This document shows positions 1-9,234 of a stretch of 64,000 nt of DNA, piece after piece (position 1 is the stretch's first letter; each line of letters begins with the position of its first letter). Under the pieces are notes generated by a model. That model ran no database searches and had not been told where the DNA came from. It saw nothing but the letters and a program-made list of their open reading frames with translations. Position numbers and translations under genes: made by a program. Source of the DNA: Xanthobacteraceae bacterium (GTDB lineage: Bacteria > Pseudomonadota > Alphaproteobacteria > Rhizobiales > Xanthobacteraceae); the NCBI GenBank assembly GCA_029266425.1, contig JAQSWY010000042.1, positions 1-64,000 on the forward strand. The letters are read 5' to 3'.

Positions 1-1115
1 CTGACACGGCGAAGCGGTTTATCGGGCTGGGCGCGGATGTGGTCGTGGCCTCGGGCGCGGGGCTGCGCTCCGGAGTGCTCGACGCGGACTACGCGGCGGT
101 GGGGGCGACGATCGTGCCGTCCAATGCCGCGGCGGTGGCGGGGTCGGACGTGATCCTGGCGGTGCGCCGTCCCGAGGCGGGCGAGCTTTCCGGGGTGAAG
201 CCCGGGGCGCTGGTGATCGCGATTGCGGACCCGTACGGCCACGAGGCCGAGCTGGCGGCGATTGCCGGGACCGGAGCCGCGCTGTTCGCGATGGAGCTGA
301 TGCCGCGGATCACGCGGGCGCAGGTGATGGACGTGCTGTCCTCCCAGGCCAACCTCGCCGGCTATCGCGCGGTGGTGGACGCGGCGGGCGAGTTCGGCCG
401 GGCGTTCCCGATGATGATGACGGCGGCGGGCACGGTGCCGGCGGCGCGGGTGTTCGTGATGGGCGCCGGGGTGGCCGGGCTGCAGGCGGTGGCCACGGCG
501 CGCAGATTGGGCGCAGTGGTGTCGGCGACCGACGTGCGCCCGGCGGCGAAGGAGCAGGTAGAGAGCCTGGGCGGCAAGTTCATCGCGGTGGAGGACGAGG
601 AGTTCAAGCAGGCGGAGACCGCGGGCGGCTACGCCAAGCAGATGTCGGCGGAGTACCAGGCCAAGCAGGCGGCGCTGGTGGCGAGCCACATCGCCAAGCA
701 GGACATCGTGATCACCACGGCGCTGATCCCGGGGCGTCCGGCGCCGAAGCTGGTGTCAGCTGAGATGGTGGCCTCGATGAAGCCGGGCTCGGTGCTGATC
801 GACCTCGCGGTGGAGCGCGGCGGCAATGTCGAGGGGGCGAAGCCGGGCGAGGTGGTGACCACCGCCAACGGGGCGAAGATCGTCGGCCACCTCAATGTGC
901 CGGGGCGGCTGGCGGCGACCTCCTCGCAGCTCTACGCCAAGAACCTCTACGCCTTCGTGGAGACGCTGATCGACAAGGGGACGAAGGCGCTCGCCGTGAA
1001 GTGGGACGACGAACTGGTGAAGGCGACGCTGCTGACCAGGGACGGCGCGGTGGTGCACCCGTCGTTTGCGCCGGCAGCCACCGCGAGCCCCGCGGCGGAC
1101 GCGCCGGCGTCGTAG
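1..1115 (+). CDS. pntAA: NAD(P) transhydrogenase subunit alpha part 1 (5' truncated)
   Basis: This is the soluble NAD(H)-binding domain I of proton-translocating transhydrogenase, which couples hydride transfer from NADH to NADP+ with proton re-entry and so supplies NADPH. The reading frame is open from base 3 and already reads [15 protein letters not shown] at the edge, so roughly 25 N-terminal residues lie outside the window. The in-frame GTG at 39 is internal and not a start. A Rossmann motif ([12 protein letters not shown]) sits mid-protein, followed by the dinucleotide-binding [10 protein letters not shown] segment. It is followed by the membrane subunit genes at 1178 and 1632 as one operon. 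The alpha chain is split in two, as is usual in alphaproteobacteria, so this is not a frameshift. Confidence 0.95.
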   Translation, partial: DTAKRFIGLGADVVVASGAGLRSGVLDADYAAVGATIVPSNAAAVAGSDVILAVRRPEAGELSGVKPGALVIAIADPYGHEAELAAIAGTGAALFAMELMPRITRAQVMDVLSSQANLAGYRAVVDAAGEFGRAFPMMMTAAGTVPAARVFVMGAGVAGLQAVATARRLGAVVSATDVRPAAKEQVESLGGKFIAVEDEEFKQAETAGGYAKQMSAEYQAKQAALVASHIAKQDIVITTALIPGRPAPKLVSAEMVASMKPGSVLIDLAVERGGNVEGAKPGEVVTTANGAKIVGHLNVPGRLAATSSQLYAKNLYAFVETLIDKGTKALAVKWDDELVKATLLTRDGAVVHPSFAPAATASPAADAPAS

Positions 1116-1177
1116 GGATCTTCCAACACAACCCTCATCCCCGGGGCGGCCGGCCCGGCAGGATCGGGGAGAGCAAG

Positions 1178-1618
1178 ATGGCCAATCCGGCAGCGAACGA
1201 GGCTGTGGAAGGGGCGAGGGCGGCGGCGGAAGTGGCGCGGCAGGCGGCGGAAGCGGCGAGCGCCTATGCTGATGCGGCGGCGGCGGCGGCAGGGGCGGCG
1301 GCGCACGGGCTGACGGGCGGGGCGATCGACCCGTTCGTGTTCCGGCTGGCGATCTTCGTGCTGGCGGTGTTCGTCGGCTATTACGTGGTGTGGTCGGTGA
1401 CGCCGGCGCTGCACACGCCGTTGATGAGCGTGACCAACGCCATCTCCTCGGTGATCGTGGTCGGGGCGCTGCTGGCGGTCGGGGTGGACCTCGCGGCGGA
1501 AGGCACCGGGTTTGCCCGCGGCTTCGGCTTCATCGGGCTGATCCTGGCCTCGGTGAACATCTTCGGCGGCTTCCTGGTCACCAGCCGGATGCTCGCCATG
1601 TACCAGAAGAAGAAGTGA
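1178..1618 (+). CDS. pntAB: NAD(P) transhydrogenase subunit alpha part 2
   Basis: This 146-residue membrane subunit forms part of transhydrogenase domain II, the proton channel. Residues 1 to about 45 are an Ala/Glu-rich helix, unusually long for the family. About three or four hydrophobic segments follow ([18 protein letters not shown], then [15 protein letters not shown], then [18 protein letters not shown]). The ATG at 1178 was chosen because it follows a purine-rich GGGGAGAGCAAG and because everything upstream in the frame is low-complexity sequence overlapping pntAA. The gene ends 13 bases before pntB and is certainly cotranscribed with it. Confidence 0.93.
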   Translation: MANPAANEAVEGARAAAEVARQAAEAASAYADAAAAAAGAAAHGLTGGAIDPFVFRLAIFVLAVFVGYYVVWSVTPALHTPLMSVTNAISSVIVVGALLAVGVDLAAEGTGFARGFGFIGLILASVNIFGGFLVTSRMLAMYQKKK

Positions 1619-1631
1619 GGGGCGGGGAACC

Positions 1632-3029
1632 ATGAACGCCAATCTGGTCGCGCTCCTGTACCTGGTCTCGGGAGTTCTGTTCATCCTGGCGCTGCGCGGG
1701 CTGTCGAGCCCGGTGACGTCGCGCCGGGGCAATCTATTCGGGATGGTCGGCATGGCCATCGCGATCCTGACCACGCTGGGGGCCAGTCCGCCGCACGGGG
1801 CGTGGGGCTGGGTGCTGGTGCTGGGCGGGCTCGCCATCGGCGGCGGCGCCGGCGCCATCATCGCCAAGCGGATCGCGATGACGCAGATGCCGCAGCTGGT
1901 GGCGGCGTTCCACTCGCTGGTGGGCCTTGCCGCGGTGATGGTGGCGGCGGCCGCGCTCTATGCGCCGGAAGCCTTCGGCATCGGCGCGGTCGGGGCGATC
2001 CACGGCCAGGCGCTGGTGGAGATGAGCCTGGGTGTGGCGATCGGTGCCATCACCTTCACCGGCTCGGTGATCGCGTTCGCCAAGCTGAACGGCAACATGA
2101 GCGGCAAGCCGATCCTGCTGCCCGGCCGGCACGTCATCAATGCGAGCCTCGCCATCCTCCTGGTGGTGCTGATCGCGGTGCTGGTGATGACCGAGAGCCA
2201 TCTGGTGTTCTGGCTGATCGTGCTGGTCAGCCTGGTGCTGGGCGGCTTGATCATCGTGCCGATCGGCGGCGCCGACATGCCGGTGGTGGTGTCGATGCTG
2301 AACTCGTACTCCGGCTGGGCGGCGGCGGGCATCGGCTTCACGCTGGGCAACACCGCGCTGATCATCACCGGGGCGCTGGTCGGCTCGTCGGGTGCGATCC
2401 TGTCCTACATCATGTGCAAGGGGATGAACCGGAGCTTCATCTCGGTGATCCTCGGCGGCTTCGGCGGCGAGACCTCCGGGGGAGCGGCCGGCGTGGTCGA
2501 GACCCGTCCGGTGAAGCAGGGCTCGGCGGAGGACGCGGCGTTCATCATGAAGAACGCGGCCAAGGTGATCATCGTGCCGGGCTACGGCATGGCGGTGGCG
2601 CAGGCCCAGCACGCGCTGCGTGAGATGGCGGACAAGCTGAAGGAGGAGGGGGTCGAGGTCTCCTACGCCATCCACCCGGTGGCGGGGCGGATGCCCGGGC
2701 ACATGAACGTGCTCTTGGCCGAGGCCAACGTGCCCTATGACGAGGTGTTCGAGCTCGAGGACATCAATAGCGAGTTCGCGCAGGCCGATGTGGCGTTCGT
2801 GATCGGGGCCAATGACGTGACCAACCCGTCGGCGAAGACCGACCCGCAGTCGCCGATCTTCGGGATGCCGATCCTCGACGTCGAGCGGGCGAAGACGGTG
2901 CTGTTCATCAAGCGCGGCATGGGCTCGGGCTATGCCGGGGTGGAGAACGAGCTGTTCTTCAAGGACAACACCATGATGCTGTTCGCCGACGCCAAGAAGA
3001 TGGTCGAGGAAATCGTCAAAAACCTCTGA
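1632..3029 (+). CDS. pntB: NAD(P) transhydrogenase subunit beta
   Basis: This 465-residue protein carries the remaining membrane helices of domain II (residues 1 to about 270) and the NADP(H)-binding domain III at the C terminus. Domain III is identified by the fingerprint VIIVPGYGMAVAQAQHAL and by the later GANDVTNPSAKTDP and RGMGSGYAGVENELF segments, which contact NADP(H). Length is normal for the family. A GGGGCGGGGAACC stretch precedes the ATG. A strong rho-independent terminator follows at 3058, so the pnt operon ends here. Confidence 0.97.
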   Translation: MNANLVALLYLVSGVLFILALRGLSSPVTSRRGNLFGMVGMAIAILTTLGASPPHGAWGWVLVLGGLAIGGGAGAIIAKRIAMTQMPQLVAAFHSLVGLAAVMVAAAALYAPEAFGIGAVGAIHGQALVEMSLGVAIGAITFTGSVIAFAKLNGNMSGKPILLPGRHVINASLAILLVVLIAVLVMTESHLVFWLIVLVSLVLGGLIIVPIGGADMPVVVSMLNSYSGWAAAGIGFTLGNTALIITGALVGSSGAILSYIMCKGMNRSFISVILGGFGGETSGGAAGVVETRPVKQGSAEDAAFIMKNAAKVIIVPGYGMAVAQAQHALREMADKLKEEGVEVSYAIHPVAGRMPGHMNVLLAEANVPYDEVFELEDINSEFAQADVAFVIGANDVTNPSAKTDPQSPIFGMPILDVERAKTVLFIKRGMGSGYAGVENELFFKDNTMMLFADAKKMVEEIVKNL

Positions 3030-3057
3030 GCGAGCACGCGATCAGCTCCACAAAACC

Positions 3058-3087
3058 AAAGGCCGGGTGCCTGAGCATCCGGCCTTT
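3058..3087 (+). terminator. Rho-independent terminator of the pnt operon
   Basis: A 13-base-pair stem (AAAGGCCGGGTGC paired with GCATCCGGCCTTT, one G-T wobble) with a CTGA loop ends in a short T run, 28 bases after the pntB stop codon. This is a textbook intrinsic terminator. Confidence 0.9.
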
Positions 3088-3169
3088 TCGTTAGGTGTAC
3101 TGCATACCAGAATTCGACCAAAGACTAAGAGTTCGGACACATAGCCCCGGCAACCGGAGGGAGGTCGCC

Positions 3170-3628
3170 ATGCTTGTTGCGGATCTCATGAAGTCGAAGA
3201 ACGCCCGCGTGCCCACCATCCGCATGAGCGAGACGGTCGAGATGGCGGCGAAGCTGCTCGATCGAGAACGCATCGGCGCGGTAGTGGTGAAGGACGCCTG
3301 CGGGTCGGAAGGCGACACCGTGGTCGGCATCTTCTCCGAACGCGACGTCGTGCGCGCCATTGCCGCGCGTGGTCTCGCTGCGCTGAAGGCGCCGGTTGCC
3401 GACCTGATGTCGCGCAACATGATCTCCTGCACCATGGAAGACACGGTCGATCATGTGCGGGCGCTGATGGACAGCCATCACATCCGCCACCTTCCGGTGC
3501 TGGAAGACCACCAGATGGTCGGCGTGCTCAGCATCCGCGACGTGCTCGCCTATGATGTCCGGCGGGCCCGCGAGATGTCGCCGGTGCTGCAGGCGGGCGA
3601 TGCCGGCGGGTTGTCGCTGTCGGCGTGA
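3170..3628 (+). CDS. CBS domain-containing protein
   Basis: This 152-residue protein consists almost entirely of two CBS domains (about residues 8-65 and 75-135), which as a pair bind adenosyl ligands such as AMP, ATP or NADH and act as an energy or redox sensor. Diagnostic stretches are VVGIFSERDVVRAIA in the first repeat and HLPVLEDHQMVGVLSIRDV in the second. The ATG at 3170 follows a strong GGAGGGAGG. It stands alone between the pnt terminator and a convergent rpoH. Its partner is unknown. Free-standing CBS pairs of this type are common in alphaproteobacteria. Confidence 0.9.
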   Translation: MLVADLMKSKNARVPTIRMSETVEMAAKLLDRERIGAVVVKDACGSEGDTVVGIFSERDVVRAIAARGLAALKAPVADLMSRNMISCTMEDTVDHVRALMDSHHIRHLPVLEDHQMVGVLSIRDVLAYDVRRAREMSPVLQAGDAGGLSLSA

Positions 3629-3656
3629 ATTGAGAAGCAATGCCAGACATTTGCCA

Positions 3657-3678
3657 TGGCCGGGCTACAGCCCGGCCA
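3657..3678. terminator. Hairpin between convergent CBS and rpoH genes
   Basis: GGCCGGGC-TACA-GCCCGGCC is a perfect 8-base-pair stem with flanking T-A pair, placed between two convergent stop codons (3628 and 3735). No long T run follows on either strand, so it may be a weak bidirectional terminator or only a transcript-stabilising hairpin. Confidence 0.5.
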
Positions 3679-3734
3679 ATTCATATGCTTAGCATTGCTT
3701 GAGCATGGCCAGAGGCCTGGAGTGGCCGCTCCGC

Positions 3735-4643
3735 TCACATTGCCGGCGAGTGCTCGCGGGCGTCGGGTGTCTCCATGTGGCGCACGCGGTCGATGACCGC
3801 CTTCTGCACCTTCTCGAACGCCCGCACCTCGATCTGGCGCACCCGTTCGCGGGAGACGCCGAACTCGGCGGCGAGGTCTTCCAGCGTCATCGGGTCGTCC
3901 GACAGCCGGCGCGCTTCGAAGATGCGGCGCTCGCGGTCGTTCAGCACCGACAGCGCGCCCGCCAGAGCGGAACGGCGATTGTCCAGTTCCTGGTGCTCGA
4001 CCAGCACCGATTCCTGGCTGTCGCGATCGTCGGCGAGCCAGTCCTGCCACTCGCCGCCGCCCTCGACATCGCCGCGGATCGGCGCGTTGAGCGAAGCGTC
4101 GCCCGACAGGCGGCGGTTCATGTCGATGACGTCCTGCTCGGCGACGCCGAGCTTGGTGGCGATCTGCTTGACCTGGTCGGGGCGCAGGTCGCCCTCTTCC
4201 AGCGCGGAGATCTGGCTCTTGGCTTTGCGCAGATTGAAGAACAGCTTCTTCTGCGCCGCCGTGGTGCCCATCTTCACCAGGCTCCACGAGCGCAGGATGT
4301 ATTCCTGGATCGAGGCCTTGATCCACCACATGGCATAGGTCGCGAGGCGGAATCCCTTGTCCGGCTCGAAGCGCTTCACCGCCTGCATCAGGCCGACATT
4401 GCCCTCCGAGATCACCTCGGATATGGGCAAACCGTAGCCGCGATAGCCCATGGCGATCTTGGCGACGAGGCGCAAATGGCTGGTGACGAGGCGCGAGGCA
4501 GCCTCGGGGTCCTCATGCTCGCGCCACCGCTTGGCGAGCATATATTCTTCCTGCGGTTCCAGCATGGGGAACCGGCGGATCTCTTCCAGATAGTGGGAGA
4601 GCCCGCCCTCGGCGGACGGGATCGAAATTGCGGAACGGGCCAT
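3735..4643 (-). CDS. rpoH: RNA polymerase heat-shock sigma factor sigma-32
   Basis: This 302-residue sigma-70-family protein directs RNA polymerase to heat-shock promoters. Region 2 is visible as EGNVGLMQAVKRFEP and FRLATYAMWWIKASIQEYIL. It is followed by the RpoH-specific box AAQKKLFFNLRK that separates sigma-32 from other group members. Region 4 ends the protein with MTLEDLAAEFGVSRERVRQIE. The start at 4643 follows GGAAGGAGGGCGCTC, and upstream in-frame codons are not credible. The next gene upstream on the same strand is rluD (154 bases away), an arrangement common in alphaproteobacteria. Sigma-32 level is normally set by translation and proteolysis; nothing in this sequence alone shows which applies here. 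Confidence 0.96.
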   Translation of the reverse strand: MARSAISIPSAEGGLSHYLEEIRRFPMLEPQEEYMLAKRWREHEDPEAASRLVTSHLRLVAKIAMGYRGYGLPISEVISEGNVGLMQAVKRFEPDKGFRLATYAMWWIKASIQEYILRSWSLVKMGTTAAQKKLFFNLRKAKSQISALEEGDLRPDQVKQIATKLGVAEQDVIDMNRRLSGDASLNAPIRGDVEGGGEWQDWLADDRDSQESVLVEHQELDNRRSALAGALSVLNDRERRIFEARRLSDDPMTLEDLAAEFGVSRERVRQIEVRAFEKVQKAVIDRVRHMETPDAREHSPAM

Positions 4644-4797
4644 TGAGCGCCCTCCTTCCTTTTGCACGGTCCCCATAATGGGCGACCAGATCGCGGCCGC
4701 ATTCAGCCAGCCGCTGAAAGCATGATACAGCAACGAATAGAAAACGCGAAAGAGCAACGCTCGCCATGGTCACGTTGCGTTGAGGCAAGCGGCTGGT

Positions 4798-5844
4798 TCA
4801 GCCCGCCAAAGCCGCCTCAAGCGCGGCGAGATCGGGCGGCAGCGGGCTCTCGAACAGCAGAAACTCCCCGTTTATGGGGTGTTCGAAGCCGAGACGGCCC
4901 GCGTGCAAGGCTTGCCGGCTCAAGGTTTCCAGCGCTGTCCGAGCTTCGGTGGTAAGTCGTGTCGCCTTGGTGCGATGGCTGATGCCATAGGTCTCGTCCC
5001 CCAATAAGGGATGGCCGATATGCGCCATATGCACGCGGATCTGGTGCGTGCGTCCGGTCTCCAGCCGGCATTCGAGCCGGCAGGCGACGGGCCGGCCCTG
5101 CGAATCCGCATAGACCGCCTGGCGCTCCCAATGGGTGATGGCGAAGCGCCCGTTCGGGCGTACCGCCATGCGGTCGCGCGATACCGGGTGGCGGTCGATC
5201 GGCGCGTCGACCGTGCCGCGCGGCGCCGAGGGCTCGCCCCAGGCGAACGCGACATAGGCGCGCTCCAGCGGCCCGGTGCGGCCGTGATCGGCGAACTGGG
5301 CGGCGAGGGCGCGATGAGCGGCATCGTTCTTGGCGACCACGAGCAGGCCGGAGGTGTCCTTGTCGAGACGGTGCACAATGCCGGGCCTCCGTACGCCGCC
5401 GATGCCGGAAAGACTCGAACCACAGTGGAACAGAAGAGCGTTGACGAGAGTGCCGTCCGGATTGCCGGGGGCAGGGTGCACCACCATGCCAGCCGGCTTG
5501 TCGATGACGATTAGATGGTCATCCTCATGAATAATCGCAATGGGGATGTCCTGCGGCTCCGGCGCGGCAGGCTCCGGCGGCGGCAGGGTGAGCTCGAATC
5601 GCTCGCCGGCCGCGACCTTGGCCGAGGCGCTGGTCACGATCCCTCTGTCGTGGGTCAGCTGGCCCTCGGCGATCAACGCCTGGATGCGGGTGCGGCTGAG
5701 CGCAGGCAGGTGCTTCGCCAGCACGCGGTCGAGCCGCAGCCCTTCATCATCCGAGCCGGCGATGATATCGACGCGCGTCGCCTCGGCCCCGCCGGGCGCG
5801 GCGTCGTCGATTTCCTCCAGCGGCTCGTCCGACGGTGACTGCAT
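4798..5844 (-). CDS. rluD: Ribosomal large subunit pseudouridine synthase, RluA family
   Basis: This 348-residue enzyme isomerises uridines of 23S rRNA (helix 69 for RluD). An S4 RNA-binding domain occupies about residues 30-95 (LRLDRVLAKHLPALSRTRIQALI). The catalytic domain contains the HRLDKDTSGLLVVAKN motif with the active-site Asp. The ATG at 5844 begins MQSPSDEPLEE. The frame is open further upstream, but there it lies antisense to another gene. The start codon overlaps, by two bases and in the opposite direction, that of the gene at 5843. The family assignment is secure; RluD versus RluC is inferred from context next to rpoH. Confidence 0.9.
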   Translation of the reverse strand: MQSPSDEPLEEIDDAAPGGAEATRVDIIAGSDDEGLRLDRVLAKHLPALSRTRIQALIAEGQLTHDRGIVTSASAKVAAGERFELTLPPPEPAAPEPQDIPIAIIHEDDHLIVIDKPAGMVVHPAPGNPDGTLVNALLFHCGSSLSGIGGVRRPGIVHRLDKDTSGLLVVAKNDAAHRALAAQFADHGRTGPLERAYVAFAWGEPSAPRGTVDAPIDRHPVSRDRMAVRPNGRFAITHWERQAVYADSQGRPVACRLECRLETGRTHQIRVHMAHIGHPLLGDETYGISHRTKATRLTTEARTALETLSRQALHAGRLGFEHPINGEFLLFESPLPPDLAALEAALAG

Positions 5845-6184
5845 GACTACTCCCGACCAAGACGAGAAGCTCGATCCGGCGCAGGAGCGCGTGCTGCGCA
5901 AGCTGCGCGGCTTCGCTGCCTTCTCCGGTCTGCTGATGGGCTTCGGCTTCCTCGCCCTGTTTGGCGCCATCGGATACAGGGTCGTGGCCGGATGGAAAAG
6001 CACGCCGGCGCAAGTTTCCGGCACGATCCTGCTGCCGAAGGGGGCAAAGGTGGTCTCCGCCGTGCCTTCCGGCGACATTATCGCGGTGACGGTGGAGCGC
6101 GACGGAGGCGTCGTCGAGACGCTGTTCTTCGACGCGGCGAGCCACGCCCCGCGCGGACGCATCGGCTTCGCGCCGGAGCCGTGA
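5843..6184 (+). CDS. Small single-pass membrane protein (DUF6476-like)
   Basis: This 113-residue protein has an acidic N terminus, one hydrophobic segment (about residues 26-49, GFAAFSGLLMGFGFLALFGAIGYRVV) and a soluble tail with GTILLPKGAKVVSAVPSGD, which looks like a small beta-rich domain. I recognise it as the DUF6476-type protein often found divergent from rluD in Hyphomicrobiales; its function is not known. The start codon is fixed by the overlap with rluD: the ATG is 5843-5845 and the rluD start is 5844-5842. Its promoter must therefore lie inside rluD. Confidence 0.75.
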   Translation: MTTPDQDEKLDPAQERVLRKLRGFAAFSGLLMGFGFLALFGAIGYRVVAGWKSTPAQVSGTILLPKGAKVVSAVPSGDIIAVTVERDGGVVETLFFDAASHAPRGRIGFAPEP

Positions 6185-6291
6185 GACAATGCGTGTGAAA
6201 GCGCGTGCGCGGGCGCCGGTTTCGTCGTGGATAACTCGATCACCCCTTGATCGGGCAAAGGTTTCGCTCTAAGAGGGCCGCCTGCCGCGTT

Positions 6292-6367
6292 GCTCCCATC
6301 GTCTAGCGGCCTAGGACGTCGCCCTCTCACGGCGAAAACACCGGTTCGATTCCGGTTGGGAGCGCCA
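6292..6367 (+). tRNA. tRNA-Glu (CTC)
   Basis: The cloverleaf is complete. A 7-base-pair acceptor stem (GCTCCCA with TGGGAGC), a D arm containing TCTAGCGGCCTAGGA, an anticodon stem TCGCC/GGCGA around the loop CTCTCAC (anticodon CTC, decoding GAG), and a T arm CCGGTTCGATTCCGG are all visible. Discriminator G and an encoded CCA end the gene. A TTGATC about 45 bases upstream followed by CTAAGA could be its promoter. No repeat of its 3' end was noticed nearby, so it does not look like a used attachment site. Confidence 0.97.
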
Positions 6368-6555
6368 GCAAGGCCGAAGGCTCAGCTGCGCTTGCCGGTG
6401 AAGCGTCAAACATCACTTAAATATTCCAGCGTGAGCCGCGCATCCGATCGTCGCGATTCATCGCGCGACATTTCACCAGCGCGATTGCGAGCGATCTGCC
6501 AGAGCGTCCGGCACCTGTATGCTGAACGGCTTGATGGCGGCGAGGCGCGGTGGCG

Positions 6556-7716
6556 ATGAGGGCGACGGAAGAGTTCTATTCCCGCGTACCGCTGTTCGAG
6601 CGCTTCGACAGCCTGATGGACCAGGGCCATTACGTGCCGCTGCCGGACGACTGGTGGATCGGCATTACCGATGTCGTCGCTTCCAGCGAGGCCATTGGGC
6701 AGGGCCGCTACAAGATGGTGAACATGGCCGGCGCCTCGATCATCGCGGCGATGGCGAATGCGCTCGACCACAGCCCCTTTCCCTATGCCTTCGGCGGCGA
6801 TGGAGCGACCTTCGCCGTCGCGCCCACCGAGGCGTCGCTGGCGCGCAACGTGCTCGCCGCCACCACCACCTTCTCCCGCGACGAATTCGACCTGCCGCTG
6901 CGCGCGGCGCTGATTCCCGTCGCGGCGCTGCGTGCGCAGGGGCGGGACGTCAGGATCGCGCGCTTCGCCACCTCACCGCATGCGCGCTACGCCATGTTCG
7001 CCGGCGGCGGCATCGCCTTCGCCGAACAGGCACTCAAGCGCGGCGAGTTCGCCGTGCCGGCGGCCGCGCCCGGCACGCGGCCCGATCTCTCCGGGCTCTC
7101 CTGCCGCTGGCAGCAGATGGTGGCACGGCACGGCTTCATCCTGTCGCTGATCGTCGTGCCGCGCGGCGACGAGCAGGATGATGCTTTTCAAGCGCTCATC
7201 ACCGACATCCTGGCCATGACCGGCGGCGGGGCGGACGCGGCGCGGCCTATCCCAGACGAGGGGCCCGCGCTGCGCTGGGCTACCGACGGCATCGGTGTCG
7301 AGGCGCGCATCGGCGCCCCCGGCCGCATGCCGATGCCGCTGCGCCACCTCAAGATCGCCGTGCACTGGGCCGGCGCCGCCCTGGTGTTCTGGCTGGGTTT
7401 GCGACTCGGTCGGTTCGATCCGGCCCGCTACAGGCGCGAGGTCGCCGAGAACGCCGATTTCCGCAAATACGACGATGGTCTGCGGATGACGCTGGACGGA
7501 ACCGCGTCGATCGCCGATCGGCTGGAAGCGCGTCTGGAAGCGGCCGTTGCCGATCGCGTCGCCGAATATGGCCTGCATCGGCAGCAAGGGGCCGTCGTGA
7601 CCTGCTTCGTTCCGTCAGCGGTCGACAGCGACCATGTGCATTTCGTCGACGGCGCCAGTGGCGGCTACGCCGCCGCCGCACTGCGGCTGAAGCAGCGGCG
7701 CGCCGTCGCCTCCTAG
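6556..7716 (+). CDS. DUF3095 domain-containing protein
   Basis: This protein of about 386 residues starts ATEEFYSRVPLFERFDSLMD and contains WWIGITDVVASSEAI and ASIIAAMANAL followed by PYAFGGDGATFAV. That order is characteristic of DUF3095. The GGDG-like element next to a D-containing beta-alpha segment resembles the metal-binding core of class III nucleotide cyclases, but that is an inference and the product is unknown. The start is either GTG 6550 or ATG 6556; no strong ribosome binding site decides it. The gene stands alone after tRNA-Glu. Confidence 0.8.
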   Translation: MRATEEFYSRVPLFERFDSLMDQGHYVPLPDDWWIGITDVVASSEAIGQGRYKMVNMAGASIIAAMANALDHSPFPYAFGGDGATFAVAPTEASLARNVLAATTTFSRDEFDLPLRAALIPVAALRAQGRDVRIARFATSPHARYAMFAGGGIAFAEQALKRGEFAVPAAAPGTRPDLSGLSCRWQQMVARHGFILSLIVVPRGDEQDDAFQALITDILAMTGGGADAARPIPDEGPALRWATDGIGVEARIGAPGRMPMPLRHLKIAVHWAGAALVFWLGLRLGRFDPARYRREVAENADFRKYDDGLRMTLDGTASIADRLEARLEAAVADRVAEYGLHRQQGAVVTCFVPSAVDSDHVHFVDGASGGYAAAALRLKQRRAVAS

Positions 7717-7846
7717 CCGGGCAGGGCGCCTTGGGGCAGGGAACATAGCAGCGACCGGCTGTCGACACGACCAAGGAAAGCCCCATTGGCAAATAGAACC
7801 TTTTGTATATAGTCTAACTGGATTATTAAGAACGGGATTGAGGCAG

Positions 7847-9196
7847 ATGGTCAAGAAACCGCGGCAGATCCACTTGAATGCGTTTTTGCGCAATGTCGGG
7901 CAGCACGAAGCGGCCTGGCGTCTTCCCGAGACCGACACCGGCGCGGTCACCGACATCGGCCATTATCAGCGCATCGCGCAGCTTGCGGAGAAGGGCAAGC
8001 TCGATGCGATCTTCTTCGCCGATCACCCCGCGCTGAAGGACCGCTCCGAGGATCGTCCGTGGGATTCACTCGATCCGTTCACGCTGATCGCGGCGCTCTC
8101 CGGAGTGACCAGCAAGATCGGCCTCGTTGCCACCGGCTCGACCACCTATAACGACCCCTATGGCATTGCCCGTCGCTTCGCGACGCTCGACCATGTCAGC
8201 CGCGGGCGCGCGGCGTGGAATGTGGTGACCACCGCCAATGCGTCGGCGGCGGAGAATTTCGGCTTCGACCAGCACCCCGATCCGGATGCGCGCTATGCCC
8301 GCGCTGCCGAGTTCCTCGATGTCGCGTTCGCGCTCTGGGACAGCTGGGACGACGACGCGATTGTCGGCGACAAGGCGGGCGGGGTGTTCGTCGATCGCGA
8401 CAGGATCCACCGCATCGATCATGTCGGCCCGCATTTCCGCGTCGCCGGGCCGCTGGAGATCCCGCGCTCGCCTCAAGGGCGGCCGGTGATCTTCCAGGCG
8501 GGCTCCTCGGAGCCCGGCAAGGATCTCGCCGCCCGCTATGCCGATGCCATCTTCACCGCGCAGCCGACGATCGAGGAGGGGCAGGCCTTCTATGCCGACA
8601 TCAAGGCGCGGGTGCGCGCCCAGGGGCGCGATCCGGGCACGGTGCTGATACTTCCCGGTCTCTCCTTCTTCATCGGCGGGACCGAGGCGGAGGCCTTCGC
8701 GCGACGCGAGCAGTTCGAGGATCTGACGCTGCCGACCTACGGGATTGCGCAGCTCTCCCGCGTCACCGGCCTCGACCTCAGCAGCTTCGAGCTCGACAGC
8801 CTGATACGGATCCCGCCGCGGCCCGCGGACACCGGCAATCAGCGCAGCCGCCACGACCTCGTGCACCGCCTCACCAGCACCGAGGATCTCACGCTCCGCC
8901 AGTTGCTGCGCCGCCTCAGCGCCGGACGCGGTCATCGCATCGCGACCGGAACCCCGGAGCAGGTCGCCGCCACCATCGTCGAATGGTTCGAGAACGGTGC
9001 CGCCGACGGCTTCAATCTCATTCCTCCGGCCTTGCCGAATTCGCTCGCCGCCTTCGTCGAGGAGGTGGTGCCGCTGCTGCAGCGGCGCGGCCCGTTCCGC
9101 ACGGAGTACGAGGGCTCGACGCTGCGCGACCATCTCGGCATCGAGCGCCCGGCGGTGGCGCGCGGCGCGGCCGCGTTTTCGAGCGCGGCCGAATAG
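7847..9196 (+). CDS. LLM-class flavin-dependent monooxygenase (NtaA/SnaA/DszA type)
   Basis: This 449-residue enzyme has the bacterial-luciferase TIM-barrel fold. Members use reduced FMN from a partner reductase and O2 to cleave C-N or C-S bonds. Family marks are HLNAFLRNVGQHEAAWR, DAIFFADHPALK, RGRAAWNVVTTANASAAENFG and GRPVIFQAGSSEPGKDLAA. The ATG at 7847 was preferred to a TTG nine bases upstream. The AT-rich stretch 7785-7835 is probably the promoter. A complete ABC importer follows in the same direction, so the enzyme probably acts on an imported sulfonate, sulfone or similar compound; the exact substrate cannot be read from sequence. No flavin reductase is present in the operon. Confidence 0.9.
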   Translation: MVKKPRQIHLNAFLRNVGQHEAAWRLPETDTGAVTDIGHYQRIAQLAEKGKLDAIFFADHPALKDRSEDRPWDSLDPFTLIAALSGVTSKIGLVATGSTTYNDPYGIARRFATLDHVSRGRAAWNVVTTANASAAENFGFDQHPDPDARYARAAEFLDVAFALWDSWDDDAIVGDKAGGVFVDRDRIHRIDHVGPHFRVAGPLEIPRSPQGRPVIFQAGSSEPGKDLAARYADAIFTAQPTIEEGQAFYADIKARVRAQGRDPGTVLILPGLSFFIGGTEAEAFARREQFEDLTLPTYGIAQLSRVTGLDLSSFELDSLIRIPPRPADTGNQRSRHDLVHRLTSTEDLTLRQLLRRLSAGRGHRIATGTPEQVAATIVEWFENGAADGFNLIPPALPNSLAAFVEEVVPLLQRRGPFRTEYEGSTLRDHLGIERPAVARGAAAFSSAAE

Positions 9197-9234
9197 TCCC
9201 GCCCGGCTCCGGCTCTGTCAGTATGGGGATCCCC

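Noticed and set aside
1-1618. A broken transhydrogenase alpha gene
   Set aside because: The split into two genes is normal in alphaproteobacteria, and both parts are intact with their own starts.
6292-6367. tRNA-Glu as an integration site for a genomic island
   Set aside because: No duplicated tRNA 3' end, integrase or composition change was seen downstream.
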